This document shows, piece after piece, positions 1 to 5,116 of a DNA stretch of 6,926 nt (the first letter of the stretch is position 1; each line of letters opens with the position of its first letter). Source of the DNA: Clostridiales bacterium UBA1446 (lineage in GTDB: Bacteria > Bacillota > Clostridia > Oscillospirales > Oscillospiraceae). The stretch spans positions 989 to 7,914 of the forward strand of contig DCTG01000008.1 of NCBI GenBank assembly GCA_002329245.1, read 5' to 3'. The translations under genes were made by a program, and so were the position numbers. The notes under the pieces were generated by a model, which saw only the letters and a program-made list of their open reading frames with translations, did not search any database and was not told the origin of the DNA.

Positions 1-503
1 GAGAAAAACTAGCTTTATTTGATACAGGAATTAATGGAGTATCAATCGAAAAGTTGAAAGGTCCAACAGACGATGATTATTTCTTCCCATTTTTTAACCA
101 TACTACCAAGCAGGGTGATGTCACTGTACCATACTATTTAGAATCAAATGGAACACGCTCACTTTTCTCTCAACTTTCAATTTATAAGCAGGTTCTAGAT
201 TGCGGTGGGGTGCTCCTCATTGATGAATTCGACAATAACCTCCATCCGGATATTCTTGGGAAACTTGTGAACCTTTTTCTTGATCCTGAAAACAATACCA
301 ATAATGCTCAGCTGGTTTTCTGCACTCATAATACAGGAGTAATGGATACGCTGGGTAAATACAGAATTGTTTTGGTCAATAAAGAAGAAAATGAGAGCTT
401 TCTGTATCGCATTGATGAGCTTCCAGGAAACATTGTGAGAAATGATCGTTCATTGGAAACTATTTACAAGACTGGGAAACTCGGGGGGACTCCAAATCTA
501 TGA
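1..503 (+). CDS. AAA/ABC-type ATPase, C-terminal part (5' end outside window)
   Basis: The frame is open from the first base (codons begin at base 3), giving 166 visible residues; the N-terminal part with Walker A lies outside the window. A TTG at base 54 is not the true start. Visible parts, in order: an ABC-signature-like SNGTRS (bases 144-161), a Walker B LLIDEFD with the Asp-Glu pair at 222-227, an NLHP segment just after it, and a switch histidine in FCTHNT (His codon 327-329). The tail ending KLGGTPNL resembles the C-terminus of stand-alone ATPases of the AAA_15/AAA_21 (RloA/AbiL-like) group. Such ATPases are often the sensor or energy partner of a small effector in phage-defence modules. 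The stop TGA overlaps the ATG of the next gene (ATGA), which implies translational coupling. ATPase class is well supported; the defence role is inferred from family and context. The gene is clearly AT-richer than the genes to the right of 1340, which suggests horizontal acquisition. Confidence 0.85.
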   Translation, partial: EKLALFDTGINGVSIEKLKGPTDDDYFFPFFNHTTKQGDVTVPYYLESNGTRSLFSQLSIYKQVLDCGGVLLIDEFDNNLHPDILGKLVNLFLDPENNTNNAQLVFCTHNTGVMDTLGKYRIVLVNKEENESFLYRIDELPGNIVRNDRSLETIYKTGKLGGTPNL

Positions 504-982
504 AGAAAGGAGAGAACAGTAGAAAAGACAAGTTTCTTCGAAACTTCCCTCAACTCACTTTTGGAGATACTGATTCAGATATTGCCTTGCGATGTAAGTT
601 CAATTTTTCATATTTTGATAATAATCAAGAGTGTGCTACAGATATTGCTGTGTGGGATGAACAAAACCTTCGAGAATTGTTTACGAAGCTTAAAGCATTT
701 TCTGCGAAGCCATTACAGTATTGGCAACAGCAATGTGTCGGTTCTGGTTCTCATAGACAGCATATGCTTGAAATCTATGGAGCTTTTCCTCGAAAATCAG
801 GGTTCAGTCACCCTCCACATGTCCCGTCGGATGTTGACTGGGCAAGATTCCGTTTAGATGGAAAGAAACGGCTTATTGGTTTCACAATACCAAAGAGCCA
901 TTGCAGACAGGATTCTCGGTTGGATGATAATACCTTTTATATTGTCTTCCTCGATTTGGAACACAATTTTTATCAGAGGTAG
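500..982 (+). CDS. Small unrecognised protein coupled to the ATPase; possible RelE-like effector
   Basis: This is a 160-residue soluble protein with no signal peptide or membrane segment. The start is the ATG that overlaps the ATPase stop; the only G-run upstream (482-487) is too far away to be a good RBS, so translation probably relies on coupling. The N-terminus is basic (MKKGENSRKDKF). The most structured part is the C-terminal third: WARFRLDGKKRLIGFTI, a short variable stretch, then FYIVFLDLEHNFYQ. That order (Arg-rich strand, hydrophobic strand, terminal strand ending in His and Tyr) recalls RelE/YoeB-type ribonuclease toxins, but the match is by eye and weak. It does not look like RloB, the usual partner of RloA ATPases, and has no HNH motif as in Septu. 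Function unknown; an effector or partner of the adjacent ATPase is the best guess. The gene is AT-rich like its upstream neighbour. Confidence 0.7.
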   Translation: MKKGENSRKDKFLRNFPQLTFGDTDSDIALRCKFNFSYFDNNQECATDIAVWDEQNLRELFTKLKAFSAKPLQYWQQQCVGSGSHRQHMLEIYGAFPRKSGFSHPPHVPSDVDWARFRLDGKKRLIGFTIPKSHCRQDSRLDDNTFYIVFLDLEHNFYQR

Positions 983-1010
983 CTTGAAGTTTGAGTTTCT
1001 CATTGTAGCG

Positions 1011-1045
1011 CAGTAATGCTGTTTTTTAAGGAGAAGGCATTACTG
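1011..1045. repeat. 9-bp inverted repeat downstream of the small gene
   Basis: The arms CAGTAATGC (1011-1019) and GCATTACTG (1037-1045) are perfect complements around a 17-base spacer containing a run of six T. It lies 28 bases after the stop of the 160-residue gene and could form the 3' end of that transcript, but no T-tract follows the stem as expected for an intrinsic terminator. On the minus strand the left-reading open frame ends inside its right arm (stop at 1040-1042), which would also fit an element boundary. Confidence 0.5.
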
Positions 1046-1183
1046 GACACACTCCATAAGATAAGGTTGGTTACAAGCAAGAAAGATATTGACGTCCTGG
1101 TATTCTTTGACCTTCGACTTGAGACTAGCCCGATACATAGCACAAGGGAGAGATTTATAGTCCCTCCCTTGGTCGTCTGATGG
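1040..1183 (-). pseudogene. Possible minus-strand coding relic, 47 codons
   Basis: Read right to left, this frame is open from just after a stop at 1184-1186 to a TAA at 1040-1042. An internal ATG at 1136-1138 gives a 32-residue peptide, MYRASLKSKVKEYQ... ending LMECVQ. Its composition looks protein-like (mixed Lys/Glu/Val/Leu), and an adjacent frame further right (ending near 1207) also reads protein-like, KGWLIVEDKRNQRF. This could be the frameshifted 3' end of a transposase or other gene. I do not recognise a family, and a frame this short can occur by chance. Confidence 0.2.
1143..1171. repeat. 8-bp inverted repeat, CAAGGGAG / CTCCCTTG
   Basis: Perfect 8-bp arms at 1143-1150 and 1164-1171 flank a 13-base AT-rich spacer. 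As RNA this would be a stable hairpin on either strand. No T-tract follows on either side, so it is not a standard intrinsic terminator. Confidence 0.45.
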
Positions 1184-1221
1184 TTACCAACACACTAACT
1201 GGATTTTCAGTCCTGTCTGCT

Positions 1222-1240
1222 GAGGAATCGTTGGTTCCTC
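1222..1240. repeat. 6-bp inverted repeat, GAGGAA / TTCCTC
   Basis: Arms at 1222-1227 and 1235-1240 with a 7-base loop. It is short and could be chance alone; it is listed because it is one of four such structures within 290 bases. Confidence 0.3.
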
Positions 1241-1270
1241 TTGTCTTCAACTATAAGCCATCCTTTCCGA

Positions 1271-1298
1271 GCGTTCAAGTGTTATTTTTCTTGAACGC
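1271..1298. repeat. 9-bp inverted repeat with T-rich loop at the composition boundary
   Basis: Perfect arms GCGTTCAAG (1271-1279) and CTTGAACGC (1290-1298) flank a 10-base loop, TGTTATTTTT. The repeat sits at the right end of the gene-poor stretch, where GC content rises, 43 bases before the next gene. It could be a hairpin terminator lacking a T-tract, a protein-binding palindrome, or a trace of an element end. No matching copy is visible elsewhere in the window. Confidence 0.5.
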
Positions 1299-1340
1299 CG
1301 ATGCTTGACCACACCCGCATCTGCCTGCAGTATAGCTTGT

Positions 1341-2141
1341 ATGAAGAAGTGGAAGAGACCAGTCAAGAAAACCCTCAAACAGATGATCGTCCAGCGCGAC
1401 AGCGCCCGCCTTGTACACTACCTGCTACGCCTGGTGGTCATCCTCATCCTCATCGCCCAGGTGCTCAACAAGAACTATGAGAACGTCTTCTTGTGTATTT
1501 TGACGCTCATGCTCTTTGCCGTTCCCTCCTTCATCGAGACCAACACCCGCATCGACATCCCCGACACTTTGGAGAACATCATTCTCTTCTTCATCTTCAG
1601 TGCAGAGATATTGGGAGAGATGCGCTCCTACTATGTGACCTATCCCTTCTGGGACACCGCCCTGCATACAGCCAACGGCTTTTTGGCAGCGGCCATCGGT
1701 TTTTCCCTGGTGGACATCCTCAACCAGAACGAACGTTTCTCCTTCCGCCTCTCCCCGATCTTCGTGGCCATCGTCGCCTTCTGCTTTTCCATGACCATCG
1801 GCGTTCTGTGGGAGATTTTTGAGTTTGGAATGGACCGTCTGCTTGCGTTCGACATGCAGAAGGATACATACATCAACCAGATTAATTCCGTTCTGCTCAA
1901 TCCGAACGGGGAAAACGTTCCGATCCATATCGTGATCGGCGAGGTCTCCGTCAACGAGCAGCCGTGGCCGGCCTATATCGACATCGGTTTGCTCGATACG
2001 ATGAAAGACCTCATTGTAAACCTGATCGGCGCCGCGCTCTTTTCCGTCTTTGGTTACTTTTATGTCAAGCACAGGGGAAAAAGCCATATTGTGCACCGGT
2101 TTTTGCTCAAACACATGGAACACGCGGAGCATATGGAGTGA
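1341..2141 (+). CDS. DUF2238/YjdF-family integral membrane protein
   Basis: This is a 266-residue multi-pass membrane protein. Hydrophobic segments lie at about 24-42, 49-66, 76-92, 108-125, 139-158 and 224-242, after a basic cytoplasmic-type N-terminus (MKKWKRPVKK). Conserved family features are visible: NYENVFLCILTL (45-56), PFWDTALHTANGF (102-114), TIGVLWEIFEFGMD (152-165) and DTMKDLIVNLIGAALF (219-234). These match the uncharacterised DUF2238/YjdF membrane family, whose biochemical role is not established; acidic and histidine residues inside the membrane segments are characteristic. I chose the ATG at 1341 over an in-frame TTG at 1305 because the basic run then starts the protein and the extra 12 residues look unstructured. 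No Shine-Dalgarno precedes either start, which is unusual here and may mean the original leader was replaced at the upstream junction. GC content and codon use resemble the genes to its right, not those to its left. It does not appear functionally tied to the glycyl-radical operon. Confidence 0.85.
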   Translation: MKKWKRPVKKTLKQMIVQRDSARLVHYLLRLVVILILIAQVLNKNYENVFLCILTLMLFAVPSFIETNTRIDIPDTLENIILFFIFSAEILGEMRSYYVTYPFWDTALHTANGFLAAAIGFSLVDILNQNERFSFRLSPIFVAIVAFCFSMTIGVLWEIFEFGMDRLLAFDMQKDTYINQINSVLLNPNGENVPIHIVIGEVSVNEQPWPAYIDIGLLDTMKDLIVNLIGAALFSVFGYFYVKHRGKSHIVHRFLLKHMEHAEHME

Positions 2142-2193
2142 ATACGGAAAGCGCCGATGTGAATTCGCAAGGTACGCGGATAGAAAAAGCCGC

Positions 2194-2217
2194 CGCCGGG
2201 CAAGGCAATGCCCGGCG
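2194..2217. terminator. GC-rich hairpin after the membrane-protein gene
   Basis: A perfect 9-bp stem, CGCCGGGCA / TGCCCGGCG, with a 6-base loop lies 52 bases after the stop of the DUF2238 gene. On the plus strand no clean T-tract follows (CCCGGATTT). On the minus strand the stem is followed within a few bases by five T, so it fits the terminator pattern better leftward. It probably insulates the membrane-protein gene from the operon to its right, but direction is uncertain. Confidence 0.5.
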
Positions 2218-2291
2218 CCCGGATTTCCTAAGCTACAACTTTCTTTTCCCCTCCTGACAACTTAAAATTGATACGGCTGCGGACCGCTCTA

Positions 2292-2300
2292 TGGTATACT
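2292..2300 (+). promoter_or_regulatory. Candidate extended -10 promoter for the glycyl-radical enzyme gene
   Basis: TGG-TATACT is an extended -10 element (TATACT at 2295-2300, five of six consensus positions). The hexamer at the ideal 17-base spacing is poor; a better TTGATA at 2268-2273 lies 21 bases upstream, which is too far. The element has the same TGGTATAnT form as the promoter before the LysR gene. If used, it gives a leader of about 195 bases before the ATG at 2502. Confidence 0.45.
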
Positions 2301-2318
2301 ATTTGTTAAACGGATATG

Positions 2319-2350
2319 AGCGCATGCGCCCCCTCCTCAGGGCACGCGCT
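2319..2350 (+). repeat. Imperfect hairpin and palindrome in the glycyl-radical enzyme leader
   Basis: AGCGCATGC (2319-2327) pairs with GCACGCGCT (2342-2350) with one mismatch around a 14-base pyrimidine-rich loop. The left arm overlaps a perfect 10-bp palindrome, GCGCATGCGC (2320-2329). It lies about 20 bases downstream of the candidate -10 element and could be an operator or a leader hairpin. No known riboswitch is recognised here. Confidence 0.3.
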
Positions 2351-2408
2351 ACAATAAAATGCCGCGGCGCAATAAACGGAGTCATACAGGATACCCCGCG
2401 CGTGAATC

Positions 2409-2442
2409 CTTGGCAAATGATGCTAAGATTGTTTGTTATTAT
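2409..2442 (+). promoter_or_regulatory. Possible regulator dyad next to a second -10-like element
   Basis: CTTGGCA (2409-2415) and TGCTAAG (2421-2427) form a dyad with one mismatch and a 5-base centre, of the size LysR-type regulators bind, although the strict T-N11-A spacing is not met. TATTAT (2437-2442) just downstream matches the -10 consensus at five of six positions and has no good -35; the dyad overlaps where the -35 would lie. That arrangement fits an activator-dependent promoter with a leader of about 50 bases. Inference only. Confidence 0.25.
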
Positions 2443-2487
2443 CTCTTTCAGAGTTATCCATACGCGACAATGACGCATCACTTCATC

Positions 2488-2495
2488 AGGGAGGG
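2488..2495 (+). promoter_or_regulatory. Strong ribosome binding site fixing the start of the glycyl-radical enzyme
   Basis: AGGGAGGG ends 6 bases before the ATG at 2502. It selects this start over the in-frame upstream ATG at 2433, which has no comparable site and would add 23 residues unlike the family N-terminus. Confidence 0.8.
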
Positions 2496-2501
2496 ATATT
2501 T

Positions 2502-4922
2502 ATGTACAAACTCAGCCCCGTGACCCCGCGCGTGACCCGTCTTCGCAAACGCTACCGTACGACGCAGCCGAAGGTCTGCACGGCCCGTCTGTCTATCGTA
2601 ACCGACTTTTACAGGGAAAATCCGCAGCTGACGGGAATCCTGAAGCGGGCTAAGAACTTCAAAAACATGTGCGAGAAGATGCCCGTACTGGTAAATGAAG
2701 ACGAAGTCATCGTCGGCAGCTTGGCCTCGACCTACCGCGGCTCCGCCATGTATCCCGAAAACGACCTGCACTGGTTTTTGGAGGACTACAAAGCCGGACT
2801 GGTGCAGAACCGGCCCCTGGATCCCTATATCATCGATCCGGAGGACATGGATAAGATTTTGGACGCCGCGCAGTTCTGGGAAAAGGAGTCGCTCAGCGCC
2901 AAGGTGGACGAATACATACCGGACGAGTATTTCCCCTGCGTCGGCAACGGCGTTACGATTTTCAAGGATAAGCACAACTGCGGCACGCCAGTAGGCCATT
3001 TCTGCGCCGACTATGAAAAAGTCATGCGCCTGGGCTATGGCGGCATCCGGGCGGAGGCGCAGGCCAAAATGGACGAACTGGGCTGCGCAATGTTTGGAAA
3101 CAGCATTGAGAAGTATCAGTTCTACCGCGCAATTACCATCGTCTGCGACGGCATGACCCTCCTCTCCAAACGGTACGCGGCCGAGTGCGAGCGTCAGGCC
3201 GGTCTGGCCGAATCTCCGGAGCGGAAACAGGAGCTTTTGGAGATGGCGGACTGCCTCGGCTGGATCGCGGAAAAGCCCTGCCGGAATTTCCACGACGCCG
3301 TGCAGTGCATGTTCTTCTATCACCTCGGCCTTTGCTTGGACGCCAATATGCACGGCCTTTCCTTCGGCCGCGTGGACCAATATTTGGGCGGCTATTACGA
3401 CGCCGACATCGCCGCCGGTCGGACCACCCCCGAGCGGGCGCAGGAAATCATGGATCTGTTCTTCCTGAAGGTCGCGGAATTCAACAAATTCTGGGCCTCC
3501 GCCCTCACGCACGCCATCGCGGGATACACGAGCGGCTGCCTGATGACCTTGGGCGGCGTCACGAAAGACGGAAAGGACGCAACCAACGCCGTAACCTACA
3601 TGATGCTGCAATCCGCGGGGCGCCTGGTCCTGCACGATCCCCCGCTCGACCTGCGCATCCATAAGGGTACGCCGGATGAGCTTTGGGAAGCCGCGCTGGA
3701 AACTACGAAAATTGCCGGCGGCGTTCCGGCGTTCGAAAACGACGACGTCATCATTCCCGCCCTTCTCGACCGGGGGATGTCTCCGGAAGACGCCAACAAC
3801 TACTCCCTCATCGGCTGCGTCGAACCGGCGGGCACCGGAAACAGCTGGCCCGCCTGCTGCGGCACCGGCGGCGAGGGCTACTGGAACATGGCCAACGCCT
3901 TCCTGCACGCCATCAACAACGGTTATAACCCGATGCCCGGACCGGACGGCAAGCCGAGACCCCAAACCGGGCTTCCCACCGGGTATCTCTATGAGATGGA
4001 AAGCTTTGAGGACGTGAAGGAAGCGGTAAAGAAGCAGTTCGCGTACTTTATCAACTGGCAGGTCACCCTGACAAACTCCTTTGAGTACGTCGCGGCAGAG
4101 CATATGCCGCAGCCCCTTGCCTCCGCCACCATTGACGGATGCCTCGAAAAAGGCATGGACGTGATGAAGGGCGGTGCGAAATACAACAGCACCGGCATCG
4201 CCGGCGTGGGCATCGGCACGGTGACCGACTGTTTGGCCGCAATCAAGTACCTCGTGTACGACAAAAAGATTGTGACCGCGCGGGAGCTTTATGACGCGCT
4301 CATGACAAACTGGGAGGGAAAAGAGGATCTCCGACAGTTTATCCTGAACGAATGCCCCCATTACGGCAACGGAAATCCCTACGCTGACGAACTGGCCGCC
4401 TGGGTCTCCGATCTTTTCGCCGAATGCGTCACCGCCGCCTCCGGCCCGCGCGGCCCGTATACGGCCGGCCTTTATCCCATCACCTTCCACATTGTATACG
4501 GCAAGGACACCGCAGCGACTCCCGACGGCCGCAGAGCGGGCGATCCTCTTTCGGACGGCATTTCCTCCGTGCAGACGTTGGATAAAAACGGTCCGACCGG
4601 CTGCATTTTATCGGCCGTGAAGATCGACCAGCGGAAATACTCCAACGGCACGCTGATGAATATGAAATTCCATCCCACCGCGCTCAGCAGCGAAACGGGC
4701 AAGGCGAAGCTGATCGCCCTGATGAAGACCTATTTCGAATTGGGCGGGATGGAGCTGCAGTTCAATATTGTGAGCGCCGACGTTCTGCGGGCCGCGCAGG
4801 AACACCCCGAGGACTATCAGGATCTGGTGGTAAGGATCGCGGGCTTTTCCGCCTACTTCGTGGAAGTTTATAAGGAATGCCAGGACGACATTATCCGGCG
4901 CACGGAGCTCTGCCTGCAATAG
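2502..4922 (+). CDS. Glycyl-radical enzyme, pyruvate formate-lyase/glycerol dehydratase superfamily, substrate unknown
   Basis: This is an 806-residue oxygen-sensitive cytoplasmic enzyme. Its PFL-type barrel spans roughly residues 20-650 and its C-terminal glycyl-radical domain about 680-800. The catalytic cysteine is Cys439 in IGCVEP, with Glu441 two residues on. The radical glycine is Gly781 in RIAGFSAYF, near the C-terminus as expected. His166 (GHFCADYEK) and His284 (MHGLSFGRVDQYL) sit close to where glycerol dehydratase has His164 and His281. However, Cys439-x-Glu441 is followed by PAGTGNSWPACCGTGG, without the Trp-His-Asp that supplies Asp447 in glycerol dehydratase; the position at +14 is Cys453. 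The CVE motif separates it from true pyruvate formate-lyase (Cys-Cys) and the length fits the dehydratase/decarboxylase clades. There is no small subunit as in 4-hydroxyphenylacetate decarboxylase and no microcompartment gene nearby, though the view is limited. A C-C, C-N, C-S or C-O lyase or an arylacetate-type decarboxylase remain possible. Its activase follows downstream. Family assignment is firm; the reaction is not known. Confidence 0.93.
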   Translation: MYKLSPVTPRVTRLRKRYRTTQPKVCTARLSIVTDFYRENPQLTGILKRAKNFKNMCEKMPVLVNEDEVIVGSLASTYRGSAMYPENDLHWFLEDYKAGLVQNRPLDPYIIDPEDMDKILDAAQFWEKESLSAKVDEYIPDEYFPCVGNGVTIFKDKHNCGTPVGHFCADYEKVMRLGYGGIRAEAQAKMDELGCAMFGNSIEKYQFYRAITIVCDGMTLLSKRYAAECERQAGLAESPERKQELLEMADCLGWIAEKPCRNFHDAVQCMFFYHLGLCLDANMHGLSFGRVDQYLGGYYDADIAAGRTTPERAQEIMDLFFLKVAEFNKFWASALTHAIAGYTSGCLMTLGGVTKDGKDATNAVTYMMLQSAGRLVLHDPPLDLRIHKGTPDELWEAALETTKIAGGVPAFENDDVIIPALLDRGMSPEDANNYSLIGCVEPAGTGNSWPACCGTGGEGYWNMANAFLHAINNGYNPMPGPDGKPRPQTGLPTGYLYEMESFEDVKEAVKKQFAYFINWQVTLTNSFEYVAAEHMPQPLASATIDGCLEKGMDVMKGGAKYNSTGIAGVGIGTVTDCLAAIKYLVYDKKIVTARELYDALMTNWEGKEDLRQFILNECPHYGNGNPYADELAAWVSDLFAECVTAASGPRGPYTAGLYPITFHIVYGKDTAATPDGRRAGDPLSDGISSVQTLDKNGPTGCILSAVKIDQRKYSNGTLMNMKFHPTALSSETGKAKLIALMKTYFELGGMELQFNIVSADVLRAAQEHPEDYQDLVVRIAGFSAYFVEVYKECQDDIIRRTELCLQ

Positions 4923-4957
4923 CGCGCCAAGACGAAGCTAAGGCATGGAAGATCAGC

Positions 4958-4991
4958 CGGGAGATTTCCATAGCGATATGGAAATCTCCCG
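4958..4991 (+). repeat. 15-bp perfect hairpin with GCGA tetraloop between enzyme and activase genes
   Basis: The arms at 4958-4972 and 4977-4991 are fully complementary (CGGGAGATTTCCATA and its reverse complement) and are closed by GCGA, a GNRA tetraloop. The structure begins 36 bases after the enzyme stop. Only three T follow (CAGTTTAAG), so it is a weak terminator at best. It may partly attenuate read-through or protect the 3' end of the enzyme mRNA, so that enzyme is made in excess over activase, which is needed only catalytically. Confidence 0.75.
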
Positions 4992-5027
4992 CAGTTTAAG
5001 AGAAATCCTTTGGCCCCGGCAATCCGT

Positions 5028-5106
5028 TTTCCGCCGGGACAAACGTACGGGCGGATCATCGCCCGGCTCAGCCGGCGGGGGGATACCTCTCCCCGACCGG
5101 CGGAAA
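5028..5106 (+). promoter_or_regulatory. Structured leader that can fold over the activase RBS
   Basis: TTTCCGCCGG (5028-5037) is perfectly complementary to CCGGCGGAAA (5097-5106), which runs into the purine-rich RBS of the activase (about 5104-5110). Two hairpins fit inside the closing stem: CGGGCG/CGCCCG (5048-5053 with 5060-5065) and CGGGG/CCCCG (5076-5080 with 5091-5095), giving a three-way-junction shape. A competing pairing, GCCGG (5071-5075) with CCGGC (5097-5101), would break the closing stem and extend the second hairpin. Two exclusive folds touching an RBS are typical of translational control, but the region is GC-rich and chance pairing is common. It matches no riboswitch class I recognise. 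Confidence 0.4.
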
Positions 5107-5116
5107 GGGACGGGAC

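Larger units (their letters stand above)
983..1340. other. Gene-poor junction between AT-rich and GC-rich blocks, rich in inverted repeats
   Basis: No convincing plus-strand gene, tRNA or rRNA is visible. The stretch carries four separate inverted repeats (1011-1045, 1143-1171, 1222-1240, 1271-1298), listed individually, and a minus-strand open frame (1040-1183) that may be a coding relic. Base composition changes near the right edge: upstream looks AT-rich, while the membrane-protein gene that follows is GC-rich. The simplest reading is the edge of an acquired segment or a decayed mobile element. A structured noncoding RNA is the main alternative. Confidence 0.5.

Noticed and set aside
983..1304. 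CRISPR array or tRNA in the gene-poor stretch
   Set aside because: There are no regularly spaced direct repeats, and no cloverleaf with a T-arm consensus could be found.
1425..2132. 235-codon minus-strand open frame opposite the DUF2238 gene
   Set aside because: Its composition is highly polar and Asp/Glu/Gly/His-rich, mirroring hydrophobic codons of the membrane protein; no RBS and no family resemblance.
2342..2360. Similarity of GCACGCGCTACAATA to a conserved 16S rRNA string
   Set aside because: The likeness covers only a few bases and the surrounding sequence does not continue as rRNA.
2433..2501. N-terminal extension of the glycyl-radical enzyme from an upstream ATG
   Set aside because: The strong AGGGAGGG site points to the ATG at 2502, and the extra 23 residues overlap likely promoter sequence.
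2478..4490. 670-codon minus-strand open frame opposite the glycyl-radical enzyme
   Set aside because: It is antisense to a gene with complete family motifs. Its residue composition (rich in Gly, Ala, Val, Arg, His) is that of a GC-rich shadow frame, and it has no recognisable domain.
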